Origin: JABCYV01 sp963696025
Lineage (GTDB): Bacteria; Acidobacteriota; Terriglobia; Terriglobales; Acidobacteriaceae
Direction: 5' to 3'
Assembly: GCA_963696025.1 (NCBI GenBank)
Contig: CAVOII010000004.1
Location: forward strand, 1 to 64,000
Length of the DNA stretch: 64,000 nucleotides
Below are positions 26,712 to 34,294 of this stretch, one piece after another; position 1 is the first letter of the stretch; each line of letters starts with the position of its first letter. Both the position numbers and the translations under genes were made by a program. The notes below the pieces were generated by a model. The model had not been told where the DNA came from, did no database searches, and saw only the letters and a program-made list of their open reading frames with translations.

Positions 26712-26777
26712 GCAGGTTTGCTCAACCTCGTCACACTGAGCAGCGATAGCCAGAATGTCAAGTCGAACAGTAGACAT
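26712..26777 (-). pseudogene. N-terminal stub of a second BshB1-like gene
   Basis: From an ATG at 26777 the minus strand reads MSTVRLDILAIAAQCDEVEQ then TCPG, against MSAPSLDVLAIAAHRDDVEQ then TCGG in the intact bshB1 at 25124. About three quarters of the bases agree over the stretch. After about 22 codons similarity ends, close to the stop of the FAD oxidase gene. The zinc-binding H-x-D-D has become Q-C-D-E, so the fragment is dead. Confidence 0.65.
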
Positions 26778-26833
26778 GCCAGGCGAGAAAGAATAGAGCC
26801 ATCCTGAACGTACAGCAAAGGAGGTGTCTGAAG

Positions 26834-27295
26834 TCAGCTTGACGCGGGCCAGCGATTCTGACGAATGTGGCCTTCTTGCACGTCTGGTGCAGTATTGAAC
26901 CACTCACTGACAAAGTGGCGCATCTTGCTCTCTTGTTCGCCCGGCACTTGAGCGGCATTTGGGTCGTAGTCGCTGAGGGTGTTAACAAAATGTGTAATCT
27001 CTCCATGCGCGACCTTGTTTCGTAGCTCCACAAAGGAGATCGGTTGGTCGCCATCGAGATCATGGCCTGTCGAAATGAGAGCATCGGTTGGTAGACCATT
27101 TTCGCGAGCGATCCGCAGAGTTCGATTGTTCAGATTTGCCCAGCCGTATATCCCTTGGAGGTCAGGAATCTTTCTCAGTCGTCGGTCTCGATTCAAGATC
27201 AGCTCCACTGCGGTCGATGCCATTGCGATCGAGGCTAGGAAACGACGTTCTCTCAGACAATGCTCTGCTTCTCTCGTATACGAGAACAGATCCAT
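26834..27295 (-). CDS. HEPN-motif hypothetical protein
   Basis: The product has about 153 residues from ATG 27295 (MDLFSYTREAEHCLRERRFL). It is predicted to be largely helical: the first half (ASIAMASTAVELILNRDRRL) resembles the two-helix core of HEPN/DUF4145-like domains. The segment FVELRNKVAHGEITHF contains R-N-x3-H, the motif that forms the RNase site in HEPN toxins. No nucleotidyltransferase partner gene is next to it: DUF190 lies 100 bases downstream and the BshB1 stub lies on its other side. It could be a stand-alone HEPN ribonuclease or a non-catalytic relative. Confidence 0.6.
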   Translation of the reverse strand: MDLFSYTREAEHCLRERRFLASIAMASTAVELILNRDRRLRKIPDLQGIYGWANLNNRTLRIARENGLPTDALISTGHDLDGDQPISFVELRNKVAHGEITHFVNTLSDYDPNAAQVPGEQESKMRHFVSEWFNTAPDVQEGHIRQNRWPASS

Positions 27296-27397
27296 AGGCA
27301 TCCTCTCGGTGGGCGTCCGATACATCGACGGTCCACCGCTCATCCAGGGTTTTCTTCCGCAGGATCGAGCGAATCGCTCACAGCACTCCCTCCTATT

Positions 27398-27715
27398 TCA
27401 GTCCAAATTGCCCTGTTCCAGCACCACGTTTTCCCGCACGATCAGCCGATGCGCCGCCATCTCTTTCAAGGTGGGCAGCACGCGGTTCACGTGTTCGTCA
27501 GTATCCACGAATGTGATAATCACTGGTAGCTTGCCGCCTGCATCCACCAGGTGGGTGGTTTCGACCTTGTGGCGTCCCAGGAATCCCGCAACGGCGTGGA
27601 CCGCCGTGGCAGCATACACGCCCTCCTTGCGTAGGTAGTTGAGAATCTCCACATGCAGCGGCCCGTGATGCCACTGGTCGGCTTCGTTGAGGGAGATCGT
27701 CACCTGGACAGCCAT
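27398..27715 (-). CDS. DUF190 protein, CrcB-associated
   Basis: The 105-residue product starts at ATG 27715 (MAVQVTISLNEADQWHHGPL). An ATG at 27727, two bases past the crcB stop codon, would add four residues. DUF190 proteins are small ferredoxin-fold (PII-like) proteins often found beside crcB. The typical segments are HVEILNYLRKEGVYAATAVH, VAGFLGRH, LPVIITFVDTDEHVNRVLP and LIVRENVVLEQ. Its role in fluoride tolerance is inferred from neighbourhood: the protein may sense a ligand and adjust export. It is the last gene of the riboswitch-controlled transcript. Confidence 0.85.
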   Translation of the reverse strand: MAVQVTISLNEADQWHHGPLHVEILNYLRKEGVYAATAVHAVAGFLGRHKVETTHLVDAGGKLPVIITFVDTDEHVNRVLPTLKEMAAHRLIVRENVVLEQGNLD

Positions 27716-27728
27716 GACGCCTGGCATT

Positions 27729-28118
27729 TTACAGCACCCTTGCCAGGGCCATACCCGCGAGCGCGGCTGCGAGACACAGAAGATTGTTGCTGAGAACATT
27801 AGTGAGCATGAGCACCCATTGTCCCTGCTCGAGGTACGCCATAGTCTCAAATGCGTAGCTGGAGAATGTTGTGAACGCTCCGCAGAAGCCTACCACCACC
27901 AGCAGGCGCCAGCGCGGATCGACCAGCACCCGCTCTGAAGTCCAGACCAGGAAGAAGCCAACGATCAGGCTGCCGGCCACGTTGATGATCAATGTGCCGT
28001 AGGGGAAAACCGGTCCTAACATCCGGGCCGCGTGGCGACTGACTAAATAACGGGTATTGGCGCCGACGATTGCGCCCACGGATATAACGAGGAAGTCGTT
28101 GACAGGCAGAGCATTCAC
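27729..28118 (-). CDS. crcB: Fluoride exporter CrcB (Fluc channel)
   Basis: The 129-residue inner-membrane protein has four hydrophobic helices. It is a dual-topology dimer in the family and exports fluoride. Conserved pieces are VGAIVGANTRYLVSR, PYGTLIINVAGSLIVGF, and the phenylalanine/polar track GFCGAFTTFSSYAFETM that lines the fluoride pore. DUF190 follows directly, and a fluoride riboswitch lies in the leader immediately before the ATG at 28118. Only a single crcB gene is seen, consistent with a homodimeric channel. Confidence 0.95.
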   Translation of the reverse strand: MNALPVNDFLVISVGAIVGANTRYLVSRHAARMLGPVFPYGTLIINVAGSLIVGFFLVWTSERVLVDPRWRLLVVVGFCGAFTTFSSYAFETMAYLEQGQWVLMLTNVLSNNLLCLAAALAGMALARVL

Positions 28119-28127
28119 GATGAAGTT

Positions 28128-28210
28128 CCCCCTACAGGATTTGTAGGAGTTATCAGCCGGAGCATTTTCCTAGCGAAGCTCAGGCGGTTATGGCGAACTC
28201 CATCACCGTG
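28128..28210 (-). promoter_or_regulatory. Fluoride riboswitch (crcB motif)
   Basis: On the minus strand the leader reads GGTGATGGAGTTCGCC-ATAACCGCC, then a short hairpin (GAGCTTCGCTAGG region), then GGCTGATAACTCCTAC and a closing CTGTAGG. The conserved GGYGATGG...CGCC...GCTGATRACTCCTAC framework is the crcB-motif aptamer, which binds fluoride through magnesium ions. It ends about ten bases before the crcB start, so control may be at translation or by a short terminator formed by CCTAC/GTAGG. Confidence 0.92.
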
Positions 28211-28223
28211 ATCGCATTCTAGC

Positions 28224-28418
28224 TCATTCCATTTTGCCGACCGGTTGCAGAAACCCCGCCAGAATCCAGCCGAATACTCGAACCAAACTGCCGACCAATA
28301 TTGGGGACACAGTCAGAACCAGGAGTTCCACGAGACCGAGGCGTGAGGGTAGGAACAAAGCGAACACGCACAGGGCTGCGCCGACAAGACTTATGAGCAT
28401 GAGCAGCGTGCCGAGCAG
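28224..28418 (-). CDS. Small two-helix membrane protein, unannotated
   Basis: A 58-residue frame starts at ATG 28400 (MLISLVGAALCVFALFLPSR) and continues with LGLVELLVLTVSPILVGSLV, RVFGWILAGFLQPVGKME, stop 28224-28226. Two strongly hydrophobic helices are separated by a PSRLG turn. GGAGGG is placed five bases before a CTG at 28418 that would add six residues (coordinates given from there). The product lies on the same strand, directly upstream of the fluoride riboswitch. I know no family for it. The hydrophobic pattern argues for a real product. The alternative open frame in the same place is Arg/Ser-rich and unlikely. Confidence 0.55.
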   Translation of the reverse strand: MLGTLLMLISLVGAALCVFALFLPSRLGLVELLVLTVSPILVGSLVRVFGWILAGFLQPVGKME

Positions 28419-28497
28419 GTGAACCCTCCGAACGCCTTCGATGGCCTGTCATGCGAGACAATGCATCACAAAGACCGCGGAGGCGACGCCGCTAGCG

Positions 28498-29379
28498 CTA
28501 CTTCTTTCGCTCCACCAGGAACCGCGCCAACGATTTGAGAGTCTCGGCCCTCGGACCGAAGTCATTGAGCGAAGCCAAAGCAGACTCCACCAGCGTGTCG
28601 GCCTTCTTGAGCGACTCATCAATCCCAAACAGCGCGGGATACGTCGCCTTCTCCGCCGTGGTATCTTTGCCGGCAGTTTTGCCCAGTTGCTCGGATGTTT
28701 GGGTGACGTCAAGCACGTCATCAACGATCTGAAACGCCAGCCCGATCGATTGTCCAAACGCCCGCAAGTTGGCGACCGTGTCTTTCTTCGCTCCCGCAAA
28801 TAACCCGCCGCTGACCACGCTGGCGGTGATCAAGGCCGCGGTCTTCGAGCGATGGATATACTCCAGCATCTTGACGTCCGGCTTACTGTGCTCAGCCTCC
28901 AAGTCCGCCACCTGGCCGCCGATCATGCCGTCCACCGAGCCTGTCTCACGCGCGATCTCCTCGATGATGCGCACTCGGGCCTCTGCCGGACAGCGCAGCT
29001 GCGCGAGCACTTCGTAGGCTTGGGTCTGCAGCGCGTCACCAGCCAGGATGGCAATAGCTTCGCCGAATGCCTTGTGACAGGTCGGACGCCCGCGCCGCAA
29101 GTCGTCGTTATCCAGCGCCGGCAAGTCGTCGTGAATCAGGGAATACGTGTGCAACATCTCCAGCGCAGCGCCCAAGTCCTCAATCTCAGCGGGAAGGGAA
29201 CCAGCGACCATGCGTCCGGCTTCCATGCAAAGAATCGGGCGCAGGCGCTTGCCTCCAGCAAACACACTGTGGCGCATGGCTTGGTGAATAGAAGCCGGAT
29301 GCCGCGTCGCCGCCGGTAGGAGGCGCTCCAGTGCCGCATCAGTGCGCATGCGGCCCTGTTCCAGAGTGTCGTTTAGCAT
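28498..29379 (-). CDS. Polyprenyl (farnesyl/geranylgeranyl) diphosphate synthase
   Basis: The 293-residue all-helical prenyltransferase condenses isopentenyl diphosphate onto an allylic chain. The first aspartate motif is HDDLPALDNDDLRRG (DDxxxxD) and the second is FQIVDDVLDVT. GGKRLRPIL, the TGSVDGMIGGQVADL helix and the HRSKTAALI lysine are present. Two bulky residues upstream of the first aspartate motif (HTYSLI) are compatible with farnesyl or geranylgeranyl chain length, but this cannot be fixed by eye. The start at ATG 29379 (MLNDTLEQGRM) matches homologues better than the upstream codon. No dxs or xseA neighbours, common elsewhere, are visible. Confidence 0.92.
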   Translation of the reverse strand: MLNDTLEQGRMRTDAALERLLPAATRHPASIHQAMRHSVFAGGKRLRPILCMEAGRMVAGSLPAEIEDLGAALEMLHTYSLIHDDLPALDNDDLRRGRPTCHKAFGEAIAILAGDALQTQAYEVLAQLRCPAEARVRIIEEIARETGSVDGMIGGQVADLEAEHSKPDVKMLEYIHRSKTAALITASVVSGGLFAGAKKDTVANLRAFGQSIGLAFQIVDDVLDVTQTSEQLGKTAGKDTTAEKATYPALFGIDESLKKADTLVESALASLNDFGPRAETLKSLARFLVERKK

Positions 29380-29422
29380 TGAGCTCTGAGTATAGCAATC
29401 CCGGAAACTGGAGCTCACGATC

Positions 29423-29562
29423 GGGTAGTGGTGCAGTTTCAAGGAAGCGAGCCGAAGGCGCGATTTCGCGTCGCAAAACCGCGACGTCTCGCACGGTTCG
29501 CCCAGATCCTTCGCTTCGCAAAAAGTTTGCTCAGGATGACAACCAAACTTGCACCACTACCC
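29423..29562. mobile_element. MITE-like 140-base element with inverted ends
   Basis: The left end GGGTAGTGGTGCAGTTT (29423-29439) is the inverse of the right end AAACTTGCACCACTACCC (29545-29562), with one extra base. The interior holds a REP-like copy (CCCAGATCCTTCGCTTCGCA...GCTCAGGATGACA). It carries no gene. The size, matching termini and repeat interior fit a small non-autonomous element. No target duplication was obvious. Confidence 0.55.
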
Positions 29563-29649
29563 ACAACCGGCATTGGAATCGAAACCAACGCCTCGCTACC
29601 AAGAGAAAAGGACGCCCATACAGGCGTCCTTCTTGATTACGGTCTGCAA

Positions 29650-30021
29650 TTACGCAGCCAACGATTGCTTTCGCGAGGTGCTACGCATCACGGCTGTGAG
29701 AATGCCCCGCTTATCTTGCGAAGGGCAAATGTCAGCCGCGCCGGCGCGCAATGCCGCCGCCCACATCTCTTCGTCGGCCAAGCGGTGAGTACAGACAATG
29801 GAGACGCTGGGAAATTCGTGCGCCAGAAGCCCGACCTCGGAAATAGACGCCATTTCCATATCGAGAATCGCAACCTCAGGATGATGTTTCGCGATGCTGG
29901 TCCGCAACTCATTGAGTGACCGCGTTTCCTTTACCGAACGGAATGAATGGCGTAGGTCAGCACACAGAGATTGCACGATCGCCGGATCACTTTGTAGAAG
30001 AACAACGCTGGAAGACTGCAT
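29650..30021 (-). CDS. Stand-alone response-regulator receiver protein
   Basis: The 123-residue single receiver domain has no output domain. The phosphorylation site is in VAILDMEMASISEVGLL (Asp about 54). The early acidic residues are replaced by SDP (LLQSDPAIVQSL), so magnesium binding may be weaker. The conserved T/S (SIVCTHRL) and the lysine region (ICPSQDKRGIL) are present in changed form. It may act as a phosphate relay or a degenerate receiver. No kinase is adjacent. A MITE-like element separates it from the prenyl synthase. Confidence 0.75.
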   Translation of the reverse strand: MQSSSVVLLQSDPAIVQSLCADLRHSFRSVKETRSLNELRTSIAKHHPEVAILDMEMASISEVGLLAHEFPSVSIVCTHRLADEEMWAAALRAGAADICPSQDKRGILTAVMRSTSRKQSLAA

Positions 30022-30133
30022 ACTTCCCTCTGAGTTTCACCGTCGTCAACGGCACGACTGGCTGCCGCAGCTTCCGCGGGGCGGCTGCTGCTGCAGAGAT
30101 TGGACACTTACGAGCGACGACGAAGGCCCGTGC

Positions 30134-30373
30134 CTATCTTCGACCCGGTACCTTTTCAGTCAGAGACTCGAACGGTTCAGCCTGGAGCTTGCCATTTTGC
30201 TTCAGCAAGATTTCCACTTTTCCTTCCGCTTCTTCCAACTCTTTGCGGCAGGCAGCGGAAAGCTGCATTCCCTCCTCGAAAAGCGTCAGAGATTTTTCCA
30301 GGGGCACTTCCCCCTTCTCCAGTTCATGCACAATCTTCTCCAGACGCTGGAGGCATTCTTCAAACTTTGGCAA
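30134..30373 (-). CDS. xseB: Exodeoxyribonuclease VII small subunit
   Basis: The 79-residue helical protein has the family pattern FEECLQRLEKIVHELEKGEVPLEKSLTLFEEGMQLSAACRKEL, written in parts here: FEECLQRLEKIVHELEKGEV, then PLEKSLTLFEEGMQLS. Several copies bind the large subunit XseA to degrade single-stranded DNA into oligonucleotides. Usually xseA precedes it. Here the upstream gene is the methyltransferase/MTHFR fusion and no xseA lies in the window, so the large subunit must be elsewhere. Confidence 0.88.
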   Translation of the reverse strand: MPKFEECLQRLEKIVHELEKGEVPLEKSLTLFEEGMQLSAACRKELEEAEGKVEILLKQNGKLQAEPFESLTEKVPGRR

Positions 30374-30456
30374 CGGAAGCTCCTAGGACTATGTTAGTCC
30401 ACTTCGGACAGGTGTGCGTCAACTGAAAACTTATGGACTGAAAAGATTTCCCAGAA

Positions 30457-32316
30457 TTAAACGGTGGCTGGCCGAGAAGTTCCCAGCGCTTCCAGTACGT
30501 CCACTGCCGAGGTGTAGCGCCCCTGAGGGGCGCTGATCTGGGCTCCCTGCACCATCTGCCGCACAGCCATCAGCATCTCCCGAGCGATGGCAATACCCTC
30601 CTCGCGTGCAGCCTCTGGAGCCTTGGCGCGGGCCATGCGTTCCAGAATCGTATCCGGTACAGATACCCGGAGTTCGTTCTTCATGAACTCGGCATTGCGG
30701 ACGCTCACCAGCGGCCAGATTCCGGCCACCACGGGAATCCGGCAATGCTCAATCCGCTGTAGGAAAGTCTCCAGCAAAGAGAGATCGAACACCGGCTGGG
30801 TAACGGCGTATTCCGCTCCGGCTTCCACCTTGTACTCGAAGCGCCGGATTTCTTCGTCCAGATCGTTCAGTCCGGGGTTGGCGCCCACACCGATGACAAA
30901 CCCCGTGCCTGCTCCGATCGGGTTGCCGCCAATATCCAGCCCGCGATTGAGGTTATGCACGATGTTCACCAGCCCGATCGCGTCCACGTCAAACACTGCC
31001 GTGGCATCCGGATAATTGCCCATCTTTGGTGGATCGCCGGTGATGCAGATCAAGTTGCGGATACCGGTCGCCGCCGCTCCCAACAGATCCGACTGAATGC
31101 ACAATACATTGCGGTCTCGGCAGGTGTAGTGCAGGATCGCCTCAATTCCTACCTCCTGCTGCACCAGCAGTGAGAGCGCCTGATTGCTCATGCGAGCCGA
31201 AGCCCGCGGGCTGTCGGGAATATTGATTCCGTCCACTCCCACCGACTTGAGGAAACGCGCGCCTTCCAGTTCTTTGTGGATATCGGTTCCCTTCGGGGGA
31301 ACAATTTCCACCATGGTCAGAAATTCGCGGGCAGCCAGCTTTGCGCCCAAGCCGGAACGCTGGTCAAGCGGGAGAATAGGCGTGGCAGTGGGCGCAGTCT
31401 GACCGGTCGCATGGCCGGAAGCTATTTTTGAGCGCGCCTCGCCCACCCGAAGGGCGGACTTCATCACGCGGATATGATCTGGAGTCGTCCCGCAGCATCC
31501 GCCCACCAACCGTACCCCAGCGGCGATGAACTTACGGGCATAGCTGGCCATGTATTCCGGCGAACAAAGATAGATATTTCGGCCTTCGACCGACCGGGGA
31601 ATGCCGGCGTTGGGCTGCGCCGCTAGCGGAAGGGAACTGACGGCGCGCACGCGCTCGATGGCATCCAGCATATCCACCGGACCAACGCTGCAATTGCAGC
31701 CGATTACGTCCGCTCCCCACTCAGCGAGCCGAGGGGCAAATGTTTCGGGAGTCGAACCGTCGAGACAATTTCCGTCTTCATCGATGGTGACCTGTGCCAC
31801 CACAGGAATCTTGGGATTCACATCCCGGGCAGCCAGCAGAGCCTGATGGAGCTCCTCGAGGTAGCCGAAAGTCTCGAGCATTACCAGGTCTACTCCACCC
31901 TCAACCAGAGCCGCGATTTGATCGCGGAAGACGGTCCGCGCCTCTTCAAACGAAGTCTTGCCCAGGGGTTCAATGCGAATCCCGAGCGGACCGACCGAAC
32001 CCGCCACCCAAACATCAAAGCTCTTGGCGGCTTCGCGCGCGAGCCGCGCGCCGGCGAAATTGATGTCGTGCACCTTGTTGGCCAGACTGTGACGCGCGAG
32101 ACGGAAAGAGTTTCCTCCGAAAGTGTTGGTTTCAATGATCTCGGCCCCGGCCTGCAAATACTCATGATGAACACTGCGGATCAGCTCAGGCTGAGACAGA
32201 TTCAGCTCGTCGTAGCAGCGATTGATGAAAATCCCCTTGCCATACAGCAACGTGCCCATGGCGCCGTCGCACAGGATCGGGGATTTATTGAGACGAGCCA
32301 GTAAGTCTGCGGCCAT
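30457..32316 (-). CDS. Bifunctional homocysteine S-methyltransferase / methylenetetrahydrofolate reductase
   Basis: The 619-residue fusion (YitJ-like) has an N-terminal S-methyltransferase of about 300 residues. It carries CDGAMGTLLY, ETNTFGGN and the zinc site CN(C) plus GGCCGTTPDHI. A C-terminal MTHFR barrel follows (MVEIVPPKGTD, HYTCRDRN, CITGDPPKMG, FVIGVGANPG, AVTQPVFD). The first half transfers a methyl group to homocysteine. The second reduces methylene-THF using FAD, linking the folate pool to methionine synthesis. I start at ATG 32316 (MAADLLARLNKSPILCDGAM); 22 extra upstream codons have no family support. Confidence 0.92.
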   Translation of the reverse strand: MAADLLARLNKSPILCDGAMGTLLYGKGIFINRCYDELNLSQPELIRSVHHEYLQAGAEIIETNTFGGNSFRLARHSLANKVHDINFAGARLAREAAKSFDVWVAGSVGPLGIRIEPLGKTSFEEARTVFRDQIAALVEGGVDLVMLETFGYLEELHQALLAARDVNPKIPVVAQVTIDEDGNCLDGSTPETFAPRLAEWGADVIGCNCSVGPVDMLDAIERVRAVSSLPLAAQPNAGIPRSVEGRNIYLCSPEYMASYARKFIAAGVRLVGGCCGTTPDHIRVMKSALRVGEARSKIASGHATGQTAPTATPILPLDQRSGLGAKLAAREFLTMVEIVPPKGTDIHKELEGARFLKSVGVDGINIPDSPRASARMSNQALSLLVQQEVGIEAILHYTCRDRNVLCIQSDLLGAAATGIRNLICITGDPPKMGNYPDATAVFDVDAIGLVNIVHNLNRGLDIGGNPIGAGTGFVIGVGANPGLNDLDEEIRRFEYKVEAGAEYAVTQPVFDLSLLETFLQRIEHCRIPVVAGIWPLVSVRNAEFMKNELRVSVPDTILERMARAKAPEAAREEGIAIAREMLMAVRQMVQGAQISAPQGRYTSAVDVLEALGTSRPATV

Positions 32317-32402
32317 AATGTTTGAGAATACAAGATGATGGCTGATTTTGCATACTCTCGCGGGCCTTGCATGGGGCCGCAATCCACCGCAAACCGCTCT
32401 GC

Positions 32403-32408
32403 TATAAT
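32403..32408 (+). promoter_or_regulatory. Possible -10 box for the lipoprotein gene
   Basis: A perfect TATAAT lies 32 bases before the ATG at 32440 in the divergent spacer. No good -35 is at the right distance, so this is tentative. Confidence 0.35.
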
Positions 32409-32439
32409 CGCAGTTTTTGCATCTAAATCTCCATCCTTC

Positions 32440-33711
32440 ATGCTCTTCGGAGTCCCAGGTTTGAAGAGAACCTCGATTGCCATTGCTGTGCTCATAGTTA
32501 CTAGTGTGGCTATTGTTTCCTGTGGAAGTTCCAGCAAAGCGCCGACCACCAGTGGGCTTTCATTTCGCGCCTTTGTTTCGAATCCCTTGCAGCCCGCCAC
32601 GGTGGGCGGCATACCGGTTCTGAATATCGTGGATGCGAGCCTGGACCAACTCTCAACGGCCACGGTTTCGCTCAATAACGCCCCCAGCCTGATGGCGCTG
32701 TTTCCATCCAAGCGCTTCACGCTGGTTTTCAGCCCCGCCAACAATTCTATCGCCGAGATTGACAATACTAAGGAGACCGTTACGTCGGGCTCCAGTGGCA
32801 CTAACTTGGGGAACATCGCGCTACCCGGCGCGACGGAGAGCATGTTTGTCGGCACGGACAACGGCACAGGGTATGCTGCTGTCCCTACAGCTCCGGTCAC
32901 CGGGCAGTCCCCAGGCGCGGTCGTAGTGCTGAATTTGTCCACCGGCGGCATTACGGCCACTTTGCCTGTCCCCAACGCCCGATATATCGTCCAAAGCCAC
33001 AACGGCAACCGGATCCTTGCGTTTGGCAACAACAGCGATCCCATGCATTGCGGCTCCGCTTCGTTGTCCGTAGTGACCGTCATCTCTCCCGGGCTAATTG
33101 GGACCGGTCAGGAGCCACGAACATTTGTGTGCTCGAATGCCTTCGATCATCCTGTGTGGGGCGTTTTCAGTAGCGACGATTCGACGGCGTACATCCTCAG
33201 TTGCGGCCTCGAATGCGGAGGAACTTCGGCTTCGGTAACTCCACTTAGTATGACCACGAACCTTCCGGGAACGCCCATTCCCGTTTCCGCGGCTACCATT
33301 GGTGTTCTTAACGGTAGCAGCCTTTACGTAGCCGGTACGCCATCGGGTGGTGCTTGCGGCAACTGCGGCACGCTGCAGGTCGTGGATGTTAAGGCAGCCA
33401 CTGCCGCGCCCCCGGTCGCTATCACTGACGGCTACCACTACCGCATGGAAATGGGCGCCAACGGCCAGCTCTTCGTTGGTGCTCGTAGCTGCAGCAGCGC
33501 CTGCTTGTCCATTTTCAATATTGCTAACTCCAAAGTCGTAATCCCCTCGCAGAATGGCGACGTGACTGGGATCCAGCCAATCACGAATCGGACCGTCGTA
33601 TATGTGTGTCAGGACGGGGAGTTACTCATTTACGACACAACTACCGACATGCTGCAAACCACACAGGTCGCCATTGGGGGCCAGGCGGTGGATGTGAAAT
33701 TGGTGGATTGA
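32440..33711 (+). CDS. Lipoprotein with beta-propeller-like repeats
   Basis: The 423-residue product starts at ATG 32440. A leader (RTSIAIAVLIVTSVAIVSC) ends in IVSC followed by GSSS, a good lipobox, so the protein should be lipid-anchored. The remainder is all-beta with repeated strand patterns such as FTLVFSPANNSIAEID, GAVVVLNLSTGGITATLPV and GTLQVVDVKAATAAPPVAI, like the YVTN/six- or seven-bladed surface-layer propellers common in Acidobacteriota. Cysteines occur in close pairs (CGLECGG, CGNCG, CSSAC), suggesting extracellular disulphides. No ligand or enzyme activity can be assigned. Confidence 0.75.
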   Translation: MLFGVPGLKRTSIAIAVLIVTSVAIVSCGSSSKAPTTSGLSFRAFVSNPLQPATVGGIPVLNIVDASLDQLSTATVSLNNAPSLMALFPSKRFTLVFSPANNSIAEIDNTKETVTSGSSGTNLGNIALPGATESMFVGTDNGTGYAAVPTAPVTGQSPGAVVVLNLSTGGITATLPVPNARYIVQSHNGNRILAFGNNSDPMHCGSASLSVVTVISPGLIGTGQEPRTFVCSNAFDHPVWGVFSSDDSTAYILSCGLECGGTSASVTPLSMTTNLPGTPIPVSAATIGVLNGSSLYVAGTPSGGACGNCGTLQVVDVKAATAAPPVAITDGYHYRMEMGANGQLFVGARSCSSACLSIFNIANSKVVIPSQNGDVTGIQPITNRTVVYVCQDGELLIYDTTTDMLQTTQVAIGGQAVDVKLVD

Positions 33712-33803
33712 AAGAACAGGTTCAGACGTGCGACTGCGGGATGATCCTAACCGAGGGCGGTCCATCCTGTCAGAGCGACCGCCACCGGCGCCACTCCCGA
33801 CGC

Positions 33804-34184
33804 CTAGTCACCGGTCAAGAACTTGTGCTGCGCTGCGGTTAGCGGCACAACGCTCAGCCTGCCCTGCCGCACCAATGGAGAATCCGCGAACAGCTTGTTG
33901 GCTTTGATTTCCGCCAGCATCACCGGCCTGGCCAGCGTTTTCCCAACTTTGATCCTCACCTGGGGATTTTTCGGATCGGACAGTTCGACTGAAACCACGG
34001 CTGCGGTTCCCACTGCGGTCTTTTCATCCCCAGTGTGATAAATCACAAGCTGATCGCCCGCTTTCATCTCGCGGAGGTGCCTCAGAGCGACCGGGTTCGA
34101 GACACCGTCCCACATCGTTGTCTTTTCACGTTGGAGATCGGCGAAAGAATAAACGGAAGGTTCAGTTTTGAGCAGGAAGTCCAT
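33804..34184 (-). CDS. EVE domain protein
   Basis: The 126-residue PUA-like EVE domain begins MDFLLKTEPSVYSFADL. It contains TMWDGVSNPVALRHLREMKA, GDQLVIYHTGDEKTAVGTA, and the PQVRIKV...PVMLAEIKANKLFADSPLVRQGRLSVVPL tail, here split. EVE domains bind modified bases in DNA or RNA. Single-domain versions like this are widespread housekeeping proteins (thymocyte nuclear protein 1 type). There is no defence neighbourhood here, so a defence role is not claimed. Confidence 0.92.
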   Translation of the reverse strand: MDFLLKTEPSVYSFADLQREKTTMWDGVSNPVALRHLREMKAGDQLVIYHTGDEKTAVGTAAVVSVELSDPKNPQVRIKVGKTLARPVMLAEIKANKLFADSPLVRQGRLSVVPLTAAQHKFLTGD

Positions 34185-34199
34185 AGGATTTTGAGAATG

Positions 34200-34276
34200 C
34201 AGAAGTCAAAGGTTAGAAGGCAGAATGAAAATCACATTTCGAATTTACTTCTGCCTTCTACCTTCTTACTTCAGAC
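34200..34276. repeat. Inverted repeat built of GAAGGCA-like heptads
   Basis: TTAGAAGGCAGAA and, 27 bases later, TTACTTCTGCCTTCTACC form a long hairpin. The right arm, read on the minus strand, is a run of heptads (GAAGTAA, GAAGGTA, GAAGGCA, GAAGTAA). It lies between two same-strand genes and could act as a terminator-like structure. Confidence 0.5.
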
Positions 34277-34294
34277 TTATTGTTATTGCTACCT

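Noticed and set aside
33804..34184. EVE domain protein as part of a defence system
   Set aside because: Neighbours are a lipoprotein, a secreted protein and groES. The single-domain form is a common housekeeping protein.
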